64,000 nt of DNA from Sphingorhabdus sp. (lineage in GTDB: Bacteria > Pseudomonadota > Alphaproteobacteria > Sphingomonadales > Sphingomonadaceae). The translations under genes and the position numbers were made by a program. The DNA is taken from assembly GCA_028279555.1 (NCBI GenBank), contig JANQNO010000002.1, positions 372,001 through 436,000 of the forward strand, read 5' to 3'. Within the stretch, counting starts at the first letter, position 1, and every line of letters starts with the position of its first letter. This document shows, piece by piece, positions 8,933-19,443 of the stretch. The notes under the pieces were generated by a model, which searched no databases, was not told the DNA's origin, and saw only the letters and a list, made by a program, of their open reading frames with translations.

Positions 8933-11095
8933 ATGAATCGCGTTCGCGTCGTCCTGTTGACCCAAGTAGTTGGTCCGCTTGATTACAAGCTCCCGGACGG
9001 GGTCAGCGCACCGCCGGGTAGCATCGTTACCGTGCCGCTGGGGCCGCGCAAGCTGACCGGCGTGGTGTGGGACAAGGGTATTTTCGATGATGAACCGGTC
9101 GACGACAAGAGGCTGCGCGCGATCTATGAGCTTCACGAGATTCCGCCACTTCGCGATGGGCTCAGGCGGCTGGTCGACTGGATCGCGGACTATTATCTGA
9201 CAAACCATGCTGCGGTATTGCGCATGGTGCTGCCCTCGGCAGCACTTGGCGGTGGCGGTACTATTACCGAATATCGGCGCACCGATGTTGAGCCATCGCG
9301 CATGACGCCGCAGCGCGCGGTTGCGCTCGATGCACTGGAAGATGCGCAGGGGCTGGTGCGCGAACTGGCCGAAGAGGCCGGGGTCAGTGATGCGGTGATC
9401 CGCGGCCTTGTCAAGCTGGGTGCATTCGAGGCGGTCGAAGTCAGCGTCGATACGCCGTTTGAAAAACCTGATCCGGACCATGCCGCGCCAACGCTCAACA
9501 AGGAGCAGGCCGCAGCCGCGACAGCAATCTGCAGAGCAGTGCAGGCGCAGAGCAATGATGTTTTCGTGCTCGATGGCGTGACCGGGTCGGGGAAGACCGA
9601 GACCTATTTCGAAGCCGTGGCCCAGGCGCTGAGAGCGGATAAGCAGATTCTGCTATTGCTTCCGGAAATCGCATTGACGCAGCCGGTGCTCAAGCGTTTC
9701 GAAGTGCGATTTGGCGTAGCAGCGGCAGCCTGGCATTCGGGCATGCGGGCGGCGGAGAAAAGGCGTATCTGGCGGCAGGTTGCCGATGGCAGCTGCAAGG
9801 CCTTGATCGGAGCGCGTTCGGCCCTGTTTCTGCCCTTTGCCGACCCGGGTCTGATTATTGTCGATGAGGCGCATGAGATCAGCTTCAAGCAGGAAGACGG
9901 CGTCCGCTATCATGCCCGTGATGTCGCTGTCATGCGCGGGCATTTCGAGGGATTCCCGGTTGTGCTTGCATCGGCCACACCTGCGCTGGAATCGCGACAT
10001 ATGGCGCGGATCGGGCGCTACCGGAATCTGGAGATACCCTCGCGATTTGGCGAGGCCAAAATGCCGCATATCGCTGCAATCGATTTGACCGAAACTCCGC
10101 CCGACAGACAGCGCTGGATCGCCCCGCCCCTGCTTAAAGCGCTTGAAGAACGGTTGGAGCGAGGGGAGCAGAGCCTGCTTTTTCTGAACCGCCGCGGATA
10201 TGCTCCGCTGACGCTTTGCCGAAATTGCGGGCACCGCTTCCAGTGTCCCAACTGTACCAGCTGGATGGTCGAGCACCGGCTGGTTCGGCGGCTGGCGTGC
10301 CATCATTGCGGCCATGTTATGCCGCCGCCCGATGCTTGCCCGGAATGTGGGGCCGAGGATAGCCTGGTGGCCTGCGGTCCGGGTGTCGAACGCATTCGTG
10401 ACGAGGTTCAGGCCTTCTTTCCAGAGGCACGGCTTTTTGTTGCGACGTCCGACACGCTGTGGTCGCCTGCCAAAGCCGCCGAGTTTGTCGAACTGGTCGA
10501 AAACAAGGCGGTCGACATCATCGTCGGCACGCAGCTCGTAACCAAGGGCTATCATTTTCCCGATCTCACCCTGGTCGGCGTTATCGATGCTGATCTCGGT
10601 CTGGAGGGCGGAGACTTGCGGGCCGCAGAGCGGACATTCCAGCAAATCGTTCAGGCGGCGGGCCGCGCCGGGCGGGCGGAAAAGCAGGGCGAGGTTTTCA
10701 TCCAAACCCGCAATCCATCGCATCCGGTCATTGCTGCTTTGGTGGATGGTGATCGCGATGCCTTTTACGATGCCGAGACTGCCCAGCGGCAAGCGGCGGG
10801 CGCTCCGCCCTTTGGCCGGTTTGCGGCCATCATCATTTCCTCCGAAGACGAAGCCGAGGCAATAGAGGCTGCGCGCATCATCGGTGCGTCAGCTCCCAAA
10901 GCGGAAGGCATGTATGTCTTTGGTCCCGCGCCTGCGCCGCTTGCCATGCTTCGCGGTCGGCACAGGCAGAGGCTGCTTGTGCATGCCCGGCGCAGTACCG
11001 AATTGCAGGCAATCATGCGGGATTGGCTGGGCGATCTGGAATTTTCGCGCGGCGTGAGAGTCGGCGTCGATGTTGACCCCTACAGCTTCTTGTGA
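8933..11095 (+). CDS. priA: Primosomal protein N' (replication restart helicase)
   Basis: Walker A GVTGSGKTE, DEAHE box, Zn-binding cysteines CRNCGHRFQCPNC...CHHCG...CPECG, GAGRAGR-like helicase motif. Confidence 0.96.
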   Translation: MNRVRVVLLTQVVGPLDYKLPDGVSAPPGSIVTVPLGPRKLTGVVWDKGIFDDEPVDDKRLRAIYELHEIPPLRDGLRRLVDWIADYYLTNHAAVLRMVLPSAALGGGGTITEYRRTDVEPSRMTPQRAVALDALEDAQGLVRELAEEAGVSDAVIRGLVKLGAFEAVEVSVDTPFEKPDPDHAAPTLNKEQAAAATAICRAVQAQSNDVFVLDGVTGSGKTETYFEAVAQALRADKQILLLLPEIALTQPVLKRFEVRFGVAAAAWHSGMRAAEKRRIWRQVADGSCKALIGARSALFLPFADPGLIIVDEAHEISFKQEDGVRYHARDVAVMRGHFEGFPVVLASATPALESRHMARIGRYRNLEIPSRFGEAKMPHIAAIDLTETPPDRQRWIAPPLLKALEERLERGEQSLLFLNRRGYAPLTLCRNCGHRFQCPNCTSWMVEHRLVRRLACHHCGHVMPPPDACPECGAEDSLVACGPGVERIRDEVQAFFPEARLFVATSDTLWSPAKAAEFVELVENKAVDIIVGTQLVTKGYHFPDLTLVGVIDADLGLEGGDLRAAERTFQQIVQAAGRAGRAEKQGEVFIQTRNPSHPVIAALVDGDRDAFYDAETAQRQAAGAPPFGRFAAIIISSEDEAEAIEAARIIGASAPKAEGMYVFGPAPAPLAMLRGRHRQRLLVHARRSTELQAIMRDWLGDLEFSRGVRVGVDVDPYSFL

Positions 11096-11106
11096 TTGTG
11101 CGGCGT

Positions 11107-12663
11107 ATGGCCCGAATTTATCTGTTGGCGATCACCCTTCTGCTGGCATTTCTTGCGCCGACGGCTGCGCTTGCATCGGCCAGCGATATTCAGGCCGCGA
11201 GCAGGAGCGTAGTGCGCGTCGCTGTTATCGGACAGGTCGGCGAGTCGCAGGTTTTTACCGGGCACGGGTCCGGCGTAGCGGTCACGTCCGATACCATCCT
11301 GACCAGCGCGCATGTCGTCGAAGAGGCCAACTATGATGAAGGTATCAGCTTTCTGATCATCCCCAGCGAAGGCAGCAAAGGCTTCAAGGCACGGCTGCTG
11401 GCCTGGAACCCCGACAATGATCTTGCCCTGCTCAAAATCACCGATGGGGGCAAGCTGACACCTGCTGCTTTTCTGACCGGGGCTTTTGCCGATGGCTCCG
11501 ATGTATTTGCAATCGGCTATCCGGCCAATGTCGATGTCGCGCTTCAACAACAGGATAGCGATACGCTGCAACCCCAAGCTCCGGTCAAGACCCGCGGATC
11601 TGTTTCCGCTGGCCGGTCCTCCAAGCTGTTCGAGACGGTTTTGCACACCGCGCCGATAGCGCCGGGCAATAGCGGTGGGCCGATCGTCGACAATTGCGGG
11701 CGCGTGGTGGGTATCAACAGTTTTGGCTCGCAAGCGCAGAGCGGCGGAGCGGAGTTCTATTTTGCCGTTGCGATGAAGGAGATCGTTACATTTCTGCGTA
11801 GCGAGAAGATCGGCTTTCGCAGCGTCGCAAATGCTTGCCGGTCGGCTGCAGAGCTCAGCCAGGCCGAGGCACGAAGGGAAGCCGAAGCGCGGGCGAAAAT
11901 CGCTGCAGAACAGCGCATTGCCGCAGAAAAGAGGGAAAGCCTGGAAGGGGATACCCGCCGCAGAGCAGAATACCGGGTAATTGCAGAGCGCGAGAACCGT
12001 CTAGCCTTCGCCGGCCTGCTGCTCGCGCTGTCGCTATTTGCCGCCGGTGCAGCGCTTGTCTGGCAGCAGCGCGGGAACCGGAACATGCTGATCATATTCA
12101 CCATGGGGTCGATCGGCCTGTTCGCACTGGCAATACTGATCTTTCTGCTACGCCCGTCCTTCGACAAGGTCGATGATCTGGTGCGCAAGGCTCTGGAGCA
12201 GGAGGAATTGAGCGGTGACGGCGATACAGCCGCGAAGCTTGCGGCAGGAAAAATGACCTGCAAGATCGCGCCCGAGCGAAGCCGGATCACGGTATCAAAC
12301 GATGCCGACGTCATTTTCGACTGGGCTGCCGATGGCTGCGTCAATGGACGCACCCAATATGCCGAAGATGGTGCAGAATGGCGTCGCAGTTTTGTGCCCA
12401 ACAGCGATGCCCGGGTATCGGTGGTCACCTTCGATCCGGTAAGAAGCCGGTATCGGATTCAGAATTATCTGCTCGGTTCTGGCGCGATGGCAAAGGCGCG
12501 CGAAGCGCGGCAACGCCACCGTGTCCGGGGTTGTTCCAGCGAACAGGGCCTGCGCACAAAAGTCGCGGAAATGAATGGCGCAATCCGCGATTTGCTGCCC
12601 AATACGCCCAACGAGATTCTAAGTTTTGATTGCCGGCGGGAGGCCTTACCCTCAACCGAATAG
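11107..12663 (+). CDS. Trypsin-like serine protease with C-terminal membrane segments
   Basis: GHGSGVAVTSDTILTSAHVVE (His), DNDLALLKI (Asp), GNSGGPIVD (Ser). Two hydrophobic segments after a charged coil. ATG 11107 chosen within the GTG-initiated ORF 11092. Confidence 0.8.
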   Translation: MARIYLLAITLLLAFLAPTAALASASDIQAASRSVVRVAVIGQVGESQVFTGHGSGVAVTSDTILTSAHVVEEANYDEGISFLIIPSEGSKGFKARLLAWNPDNDLALLKITDGGKLTPAAFLTGAFADGSDVFAIGYPANVDVALQQQDSDTLQPQAPVKTRGSVSAGRSSKLFETVLHTAPIAPGNSGGPIVDNCGRVVGINSFGSQAQSGGAEFYFAVAMKEIVTFLRSEKIGFRSVANACRSAAELSQAEARREAEARAKIAAEQRIAAEKRESLEGDTRRRAEYRVIAERENRLAFAGLLLALSLFAAGAALVWQQRGNRNMLIIFTMGSIGLFALAILIFLLRPSFDKVDDLVRKALEQEELSGDGDTAAKLAAGKMTCKIAPERSRITVSNDADVIFDWAADGCVNGRTQYAEDGAEWRRSFVPNSDARVSVVTFDPVRSRYRIQNYLLGSGAMAKAREARQRHRVRGCSSEQGLRTKVAEMNGAIRDLLPNTPNEILSFDCRREALPSTE

Positions 12664-14241
12664 GCGGCTGGCGATATTGCGGTCGGCGAGCACGGCCTGC
12701 GCGCAATTGTGCCCCGGCGCGCCGGTCACGCCGCCGCCCGGATGCGTCCCCGATCCGCACATATAGAGGCCTTTGATGGGACCGCGATAGCCGCCATGGC
12801 CAAGGATCGGTCGCGCGGCCCAGAGCTGATCAAGCGACATGCGCCCGTGAAAAATATCGCCGCCTGCCAAGCCAAATTTTTCTTCCAGCCCGCGCGGAGA
12901 CAGGATTTGTTTTCCCAATACAGTCCCACGAAAACCGGGGGCATAAGTTTCGATCACGTCGAAAATACTTTCGACTGCCGATTTTTCACTTGCATCATCC
13001 CAAGCATATTCGGGATCGAATTGCTGGCAGAAGAGGCTGGCGACATGCGCGCCTTTGGGGGCCAGACTGTCATCGATTGTTGACGGGATCAGCATTTCGA
13101 CAATCGGTCGGTGCGACCAGCCATGCTGACGCGCATCGACAAAAGCGGCATCCATATAGTCGAGCGAAGGGGCCATGATAATGCCGGAACCATGATGTTC
13201 ACCCTCCTCGGGCAAACAGGTGAAGCGGGGAAGGCTCGATAGCGCGACATTCATGCGGAAAGTGCCGCTGCCCGTCTTGTAGTCCTGCATGCGTCTTTTG
13301 AAATCGTCGGGCAGAGCGCTGTTGTCGATCAATTTTCCGAACAGCAATTTCGGCCCGACATTGGCGATGATGCGCTGTGCTGCAATCTCTTCTCCGCTGG
13401 TCAGGCGCACAGCCGCCGCACGATCTCCATCAAGTAAGACGCACTCGACCGGGCGCTCCAGGCTAATTTCAACCCCTGCATCTCGGCATGCCGCGGCCAT
13501 GGCCTGGGTGATCGCTCCCATACCGCCAACCGAATGTCCCCAGGCACCCTTCTTGCCATTCACTTCTCCGAACACATGGTGGAGCAGGACATAGGCGCTT
13601 CCCGGTGTATCGGGTGAGGCATAGTTCCCGACAACCGCGTCAAAGCCGAACAGGGCTTTGACCGGGTCGCTTTCGAACCAGCTTTCGAGAAATTCCCGCG
13701 CTGATCTTGTGAACAGGTTGAGCAGGTCGCGCTGCCTTTCGACCGATAGTCTTTGGAGCATGCGGCCCTGGCGGAGCGCGTCAATCACACCGCCTAGTCC
13801 ACTGCCTTCGCCGGGCGGTGATCGCAAGGCGAGGTCGCGCAGAATATCGGCTACCCCGTCGAGCATGGCATCATAGGCGGGCAGCGCGGCAGCATCCTTT
13901 TCGGAAAATTTGCCAAACTCTGCCTGCGCTTTCTTCAGGCTGCCGCTGACTTTCAGATACTGCCGGTCGTCGATCGGCAAGAAATTCGACAGGGGGCGTT
14001 CGATTGCGCGGTAGCCATAATCTGCGAGCCGCATGTCCTCTATCACCTTGGGCTGCAGCAGGCTCACCGTATAGCTGGCGACCGAGTTTCTGAAACCGGG
14101 GTGGAACTCTTCGGTGACCGCAGCGCCGCCGACAACATCGCGGCGCTCGACAATACGCACTTTCATACCTGCCTTTGCCAGATAGAAAGCGCAGACGAGG
14201 CCGTTATGACCGCCGCCGATGATCAATGCGTCATACTGCAT
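12652..14241 (-). CDS. NAD(P)/FAD-dependent oxidoreductase (phytoene desaturase-like)
   Basis: MQYDALIIGGGHNGLVCAFYLAKAGMKVRIVERRDVVGGAA dinucleotide-binding motif; C-terminal GLYMCGSGTHPGGGVTGAPGHNCA. Confidence 0.9.
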   Translation of the reverse strand: MQYDALIIGGGHNGLVCAFYLAKAGMKVRIVERRDVVGGAAVTEEFHPGFRNSVASYTVSLLQPKVIEDMRLADYGYRAIERPLSNFLPIDDRQYLKVSGSLKKAQAEFGKFSEKDAAALPAYDAMLDGVADILRDLALRSPPGEGSGLGGVIDALRQGRMLQRLSVERQRDLLNLFTRSAREFLESWFESDPVKALFGFDAVVGNYASPDTPGSAYVLLHHVFGEVNGKKGAWGHSVGGMGAITQAMAAACRDAGVEISLERPVECVLLDGDRAAAVRLTSGEEIAAQRIIANVGPKLLFGKLIDNSALPDDFKRRMQDYKTGSGTFRMNVALSSLPRFTCLPEEGEHHGSGIIMAPSLDYMDAAFVDARQHGWSHRPIVEMLIPSTIDDSLAPKGAHVASLFCQQFDPEYAWDDASEKSAVESIFDVIETYAPGFRGTVLGKQILSPRGLEEKFGLAGGDIFHGRMSLDQLWAARPILGHGGYRGPIKGLYMCGSGTHPGGGVTGAPGHNCAQAVLADRNIASRLFG

Positions 14242-14356
14242 CCACTTGCCCTAAACCATTCGCCTTGGCTTTGCTCCCCATAATGCAGAATTATTGCAGC
14301 AAACACTGCATAAGTTTCCATTGTAACCAGCCGCTTGCAGGCGCTAAACAATTGGA

Positions 14357-16657
14357 ATGGTGAAGACTCGCAATGCCAGTGAGACAGCGGCTCCCAATAT
14401 TGCTGCGCTGGAGGCCATCGACAGCCGATTGCGCTGGCTTTCAAGCTGGATCATTCATAATGCCAATCACATTCGCGCAAGCCGTGACGGCATAAAAGTC
14501 GGTGGGCATCAGGCCAGCTGCGCCTCGATCTCGGCCATTATGACGGCGCTCTATTTCCATGCGCTGGGTCCCAATGACAAGGTTGCGGTAAAGCCGCACG
14601 CCGGCCCGGTCCTCCACGCCATCCATTATCTGCTGGGTAACCAAACGCAAGAAAGCCTCGAAAATTTCCGCGGCTTTGGCGGCGTGCAAAGCTACCCTTC
14701 GCGCACCAAGGATACTATCCCTGTCGACTTTTCGACGGGCAGTGTCGGGCTTGGCGTTGCTGTGACTGCCTTTGCCAGCCTGATCCAGGATTATCTTATT
14801 GCGCATAAGGGCATGGAGGAAAATGATGCCGGGCGGATGATCGCGCTGATGGGCGATGCCGAGCTCGATGAGGGCAACATTTATGAATGCCTGATCGAGG
14901 CCTACAAGCATCAAATCCGCAACTGCTGGTGGATCGTAGACTATAACCGGCAATCGCTCGACAGCACGACGGCGGATCGGATGTTCCGGCGTTTCGACGA
15001 CATTTTCGAGACCTGCGGCTGGCGGGTTGTCACCATCAAGTCCGGCAAGCTGCAGCAGGCGGCCTTCAGAGATCCGGGCGGGCAGGCGCTCTCGGACTGG
15101 ATCGACGAAACCCCCAATGCCGAATTTGCCGCATTGACTTTCCAGGGCGGGGCCGCGTGGCGCGAAAGGCTGCTGGCCGATATCGGCAAGAAGCGCGGTG
15201 TCAAATCGCTGCTGGCAAGGCGTAGCGATGAAGAACTGGCGGCGCTGATGACCAATCTCGGCGGGCATTGTATCGAGAGCATTTGCGAAGCATTCGACAG
15301 TGCGCAGGACGACCGCCCGACACTGTTTATCGCTTACACGGTCAAGGGTTTTGGCCTGCCATTTGCCGGTCACAAGGACAATCATGCCGGCCTGATGAAC
15401 CCATCGCAGATCGAGGGGCTGCGCGCCGATCTGGGGATATCCGAAGGTGAGGAATGGGGCGCCTGGGCCGGGCTATCGGGCAACATCCGGGAGGAAGCGC
15501 GTGCGGTGGCCGAGGCGTCACCTCTGGCGCGCGAAAAAAGACCTGCCGCGCCGCAGGTCGAAGTCCCGCCCATTTTGACGCCGGATGGGAACCGACAGTC
15601 GACTCAGACCGCCTTTGGCAAAATCTTGCTCGAGATCGCCAAGCAGGGCGGCCCGCTCGCCAATCGGATCGTCACGACATCGCCGGATGTTACGGTGTCC
15701 ACTAACCTTGGCGCGTGGGTCAATCAGAGCGGTCTTTTCCGGCGGCAGGAGATGCCGGACGTCTTTCGCGCCTCGAAAATTCCCAGCGCACAAAAATGGG
15801 GTGGTAGCGAGGCCGGACAACATATCGAGCTGGGGATTGCCGAGAATAATCTTTTCCTGATGCTGGCGGCGATGGGGCTGGCGGGCGATATTTTTGGCGA
15901 GCGGCTCATTCCCATCGGCACGGTCTATGATCCCTTCATCGCCCGCGGGCTCGATGCGCTCAACTATGCCTGCTATCAAGACGCCCGCTTCCTGCTGGTT
16001 GCGACGCCCTCGGGATTGACGCTTGGCCCCGAAGGCGGAGCGCATCAATCGATCAATCCGCCGCTGATTGCGATGGGTCAGCCGGGTTTGACGCATTATG
16101 AACCCGCATATGCCGACGAGCTGGCGCTGTTTATGGAGCATGCCTTCGCGCTCATGCAGCGCGACGATGGAGAGAGCGTTTATCTTCGCCTGACGACGCG
16201 CGAGATCGATCAGCCAGAACGCGATGATGATGGCTGGAAGGATGCCGCGCTTGCCGGGGCATACTGGCTCAAAGCGCCTAGCGATGGCTGCGAAGCGGCA
16301 ATCGCGGCAATGGGCGCGATCATGCCTGAAGCGCTGGAAGCGTGGCGCGCCATGCGGGACGACTTGCCGGGTCTGGGGCTTCTCAATGTGACCTCGCCCG
16401 ATTTGCTGCACCGCGATTTCAGCGCGAAAGGGCAAGCGAGCCATATTGCGCGTATCCTGCCGAATGTTCCGCTTGTCACCTTAACCGACGGCGCGCCTGC
16501 TGCACTGTCCTGGCTGGGCGCAGTGCATGGCCAGCGGACCGTGCCGCTGGGCGTTGACCGTTTCGGGCAAACCGGTGATCTGCCAGATCTGTACCGCGAA
16601 TATGGGCTCGATGCCGATGCCGTGATTGCGGCCATGGCCGCGCTATTTTCCCGGTGA
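14357..16657 (+). CDS. Transketolase / pyruvate dehydrogenase E1-like thiamine-diphosphate enzyme
   Basis: GDAELDEGNIYE ThDP motif; FSTGSVGLG; C-terminal transketolase-like domain. 766 aa, shorter than a typical AceE. Confidence 0.8.
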   Translation: MVKTRNASETAAPNIAALEAIDSRLRWLSSWIIHNANHIRASRDGIKVGGHQASCASISAIMTALYFHALGPNDKVAVKPHAGPVLHAIHYLLGNQTQESLENFRGFGGVQSYPSRTKDTIPVDFSTGSVGLGVAVTAFASLIQDYLIAHKGMEENDAGRMIALMGDAELDEGNIYECLIEAYKHQIRNCWWIVDYNRQSLDSTTADRMFRRFDDIFETCGWRVVTIKSGKLQQAAFRDPGGQALSDWIDETPNAEFAALTFQGGAAWRERLLADIGKKRGVKSLLARRSDEELAALMTNLGGHCIESICEAFDSAQDDRPTLFIAYTVKGFGLPFAGHKDNHAGLMNPSQIEGLRADLGISEGEEWGAWAGLSGNIREEARAVAEASPLAREKRPAAPQVEVPPILTPDGNRQSTQTAFGKILLEIAKQGGPLANRIVTTSPDVTVSTNLGAWVNQSGLFRRQEMPDVFRASKIPSAQKWGGSEAGQHIELGIAENNLFLMLAAMGLAGDIFGERLIPIGTVYDPFIARGLDALNYACYQDARFLLVATPSGLTLGPEGGAHQSINPPLIAMGQPGLTHYEPAYADELALFMEHAFALMQRDDGESVYLRLTTREIDQPERDDDGWKDAALAGAYWLKAPSDGCEAAIAAMGAIMPEALEAWRAMRDDLPGLGLLNVTSPDLLHRDFSAKGQASHIARILPNVPLVTLTDGAPAALSWLGAVHGQRTVPLGVDRFGQTGDLPDLYREYGLDADAVIAAMAALFSR

Positions 16658-16673
16658 CCGAAGGTCTAGTGTC

Positions 16674-17423
16674 ATGACGCTACGCCTTTATGCCTTTAAT
16701 TGCGGCTGGTTTCAGTGCCGCCCCGGTTTCTTCATCGATGGCGAAGAGGGGGATTATATCCGCTCACCTGTCCCGGCCTATCTCATCGAGCATCCCAAAG
16801 GCAAAGTGCTGTTCGATACCGGCCTTGGCGAGCGCTACCGCAAGACGCCAGAAACGATGATGCCGGAAAATAAATTCGGGCTCCAGACGCTGGCGGATAT
16901 GGAGATCGCGGCGCGCCTCAGGGGCGCCGACATCGATCCCGCGAGCATCAACTGGATCGTCAATTCGCATCTGCATGCCGACCATTGCGGCGGCAATCCG
17001 CAGATTCCCAATGCAACCATCATCGTACAGCGCCGCGAATTCGAAGCAGCTGAGGAGACGGACAATCCGGCGCTCTATCATGCCAGCGAATATGATCCGG
17101 GCCATCCGGTCAAGAAAATCGATGGCGAATATGATCTGTTTGGCGACGGGACGATCCGAATCATCCCTACCTATGGCCATACGCCGGGCCATCAGAGCGT
17201 GATCGTCACGCTGCCGAAAGGCGAAGTGCTGCTGGCGGCCGATTGCTGCTATACAGAGGCCAATCTGCAGCGCCGCGCGATGCCGCAATTTTCATGGGAT
17301 ATCGGCGAGGGGCTGAAAACGCTCGATCGGCTCAAGGATATGGAAGCCAAAGGCGTGCGCATCCTCTTTGGCCATGATGCCCGGCAATGGAAGTCGGTGC
17401 GCGAGGCCGAGGCGCTGGATTAG
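16674..17423 (+). CDS. N-acyl homoserine lactonase-like MBL-fold hydrolase
   Basis: NSHLHADHCGGN motif; TYGHTPGHQSVIV; FGHDA. ATG 16674 chosen within ORF 16626..17423. Confidence 0.82.
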   Translation: MTLRLYAFNCGWFQCRPGFFIDGEEGDYIRSPVPAYLIEHPKGKVLFDTGLGERYRKTPETMMPENKFGLQTLADMEIAARLRGADIDPASINWIVNSHLHADHCGGNPQIPNATIIVQRREFEAAEETDNPALYHASEYDPGHPVKKIDGEYDLFGDGTIRIIPTYGHTPGHQSVIVTLPKGEVLLAADCCYTEANLQRRAMPQFSWDIGEGLKTLDRLKDMEAKGVRILFGHDARQWKSVREAEALD

Positions 17424-18166
17424 CGCGGGCCGCCATCGACGCGCAGGATGGCACCGGTCGTGTAGCTGGAACTGTCGCTCGCCAGCATCAATGCAGCCGT
17501 GACAATCTCATCAGGCTCACCTGGACGGCCCAGCGCTACCGGCTGCTCCTCGCGTGATTTCTCATCCCAGGCCTTTGCTATGTCGGTCAGGAATGGGCCG
17601 GCCTGAATGGCATTGACGCGGACTTTCGGCGCATATTCGCGCGCCAGCGATCTGGTCATGGCGTCGAGGGCGGCTTTTGCACCACTATAGGGCACGACGC
17701 CGGGAAAGCCGCCATCGGCGGCGACCGAGCTGATATTGATGATGCAGCCTCCATCGCCATCGGCCATGCGTTTGCCGATCCGGCTTGCCAGCCGGAAAGG
17801 CCCCTTGAAATTGAGGTTGAGGACGGAGTCGAAAAGCTGCTCGGAAACTTCATGGCTGGGTGCTGCGGGCGACATGCCGGCATTGTTGATCAAGATGTCG
17901 ACGCGACCAAATGCGCCATAGCTTTCTTCGATCAGCCGGTCGCATTCGTCCCATTTTCCGGCATGCGCTGAGATCGCATGTGCGCGGCGGCCCAGCGCGC
18001 GGATTTCGCCAGCCACCTCCTCGCATTTTTCCAGCTTGCGGCTGGCAACAATAATATCCGCGCCGCGCTCGGCCAGCGCCATCGCCATCCGGTAGCCCAG
18101 ACCGCGGCTCCCGCCTGTAATCAGCGCGACTTTGCCGGTGAAGTCGAAAAGTGGATCAGTGGCCAT
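17420..18166 (-). CDS. SDR-family oxidoreductase
   Basis: FTGKVALITGGSRGLGYRMA; NNAGMSPAAPS; YSGAKAALDAM; internal Met gives start at 18166. Confidence 0.9.
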   Translation of the reverse strand: MATDPLFDFTGKVALITGGSRGLGYRMAMALAERGADIIVASRKLEKCEEVAGEIRALGRRAHAISAHAGKWDECDRLIEESYGAFGRVDILINNAGMSPAAPSHEVSEQLFDSVLNLNFKGPFRLASRIGKRMADGDGGCIINISSVAADGGFPGVVPYSGAKAALDAMTRSLAREYAPKVRVNAIQAGPFLTDIAKAWDEKSREEQPVALGRPGEPDEIVTAALMLASDSSSYTTGAILRVDGGPR

Positions 18167-19419
18167 CAAACCCTTTCGATGATAATCGCCGGCGCCATGC
18201 CGCCGGCCGCGCACATTGTGACGAGCCCGCGCTTCTTGTCCTGCCTTTCAAGCTCGTCGACCATCGTTCCGATCAGGATCGAGCCGGTCGCACCAATGGG
18301 GTGGCCGAGCGCCATCGCGCCGCCATTCACATTGACCGTCTCGCGGTCAAGATCGAGATCGCGGATGAACTTCTCGGCAACGACGGAAAAAGCCTCGTTG
18401 ATTTCCCACAGGTCGATATCGTCTTTGGTCAGGCCTGCCTTGTCCAGCACCTTATTGGCGGCGGGAACCGGCGCATTCAGCATCAGCGTCGGACAGTCGC
18501 CCATATTGCACATCGCCACCACTTTGGCGCGCGGCTTCAGGCCATTTTTCTCGGCATAGTCTTTCGATGCAAGAAGCACCGCCGCTGCGCCGTCGACGAC
18601 GCCGGAGCTGTTACCGGCATGGTGGAAATGCTCGATCTTCAGATCGGGATATTTCTGATTGATCAGCCCGCGAAAGGTCGTACCCTTGGGATCGAGCGGC
18701 ATGTCGGCAAGCTTGGCAAAGGATGGTTCCAGTTGCGCCAACCCCTCAGCCGTTGTTTGCGGGCGCGGAAATTCCTCCTTGTCCAGCACCACCGTTCCGT
18801 CATCGTTCACAACGGGGATCAGGCTCTTGTCGAAGCGGCCTTCCTTAATGGCGCGATCGGCATTTTGCTGGCTCTTGAGCGCGAGCGCATCGAGGTCTTC
18901 GCGGGCAATGCCTTCCATGCTCGCAATGGCGTCGCCGCACACGCCCTGATGCGATTGCGGATGGCTTTCCTGCAGTCGCTCATTTTCGCTACCCATCATC
19001 GGCGCGCCAAGCCCGGCTTTCATCTCGTCCTTGGTGCGCTCGGCGGTGTAGGACATGCTCTCGGTGCCGCCACCGATGACGAGGTCTTCTATACCAGACA
19101 TGATCTGCGCTGCCGCCAGATTGACCGAGGTAATGCCGCCACCGCAAAAACGATCGAGCGTCATGCCAGAGGATAGAATCGAATAGCCGGCATCGAGCGC
19201 AGCCATCCGGCCCAGATCGCCGCCCTGCTTGCCCTTTTGCGTGGAGGTCGACCAGATGACGTCGCTGACCTCTTCGGTATTGAGATCGTTGCGCTCCTTG
19301 AGCGCCCTCAAAACCGTGGCGGCAAGATGCTGCGGATGCGTGTCGGCAAGCGCGCCCTTGCCAACCTTGCCGATGCCGCGCGGCGTGCGGCAGGCGTCGA
19401 TGATATAGGCTTCATTCAT
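18166..19419 (-). CDS. Acetyl-CoA C-acyltransferase (thiolase)
   Basis: MNEAYIIDACRTPRGIGKVGKGALADTHPQ; DRFCGGGITSVNLAAAQI; NVNGGAMALGHPIGATG; CAAGGMAPAIIIE. Confidence 0.94.
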   Translation of the reverse strand: MNEAYIIDACRTPRGIGKVGKGALADTHPQHLAATVLRALKERNDLNTEEVSDVIWSTSTQKGKQGGDLGRMAALDAGYSILSSGMTLDRFCGGGITSVNLAAAQIMSGIEDLVIGGGTESMSYTAERTKDEMKAGLGAPMMGSENERLQESHPQSHQGVCGDAIASMEGIAREDLDALALKSQQNADRAIKEGRFDKSLIPVVNDDGTVVLDKEEFPRPQTTAEGLAQLEPSFAKLADMPLDPKGTTFRGLINQKYPDLKIEHFHHAGNSSGVVDGAAAVLLASKDYAEKNGLKPRAKVVAMCNMGDCPTLMLNAPVPAANKVLDKAGLTKDDIDLWEINEAFSVVAEKFIRDLDLDRETVNVNGGAMALGHPIGATGSILIGTMVDELERQDKKRGLVTMCAAGGMAPAIIIERV

Positions 19420-19443
19420 GGGAGTGGTTCCTTAATTCCAAGA

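Noticed and set aside
9653-10792. 379-aa antisense ORF inside priA
   Set aside because: priA is well supported on the plus strand; antisense frame has no domain signature.
12652-12663. 12-bp overlap of convergent 3' ends (protease and oxidoreductase genes)
   Set aside because: Common in compact genomes; no further sign of antisense regulation.
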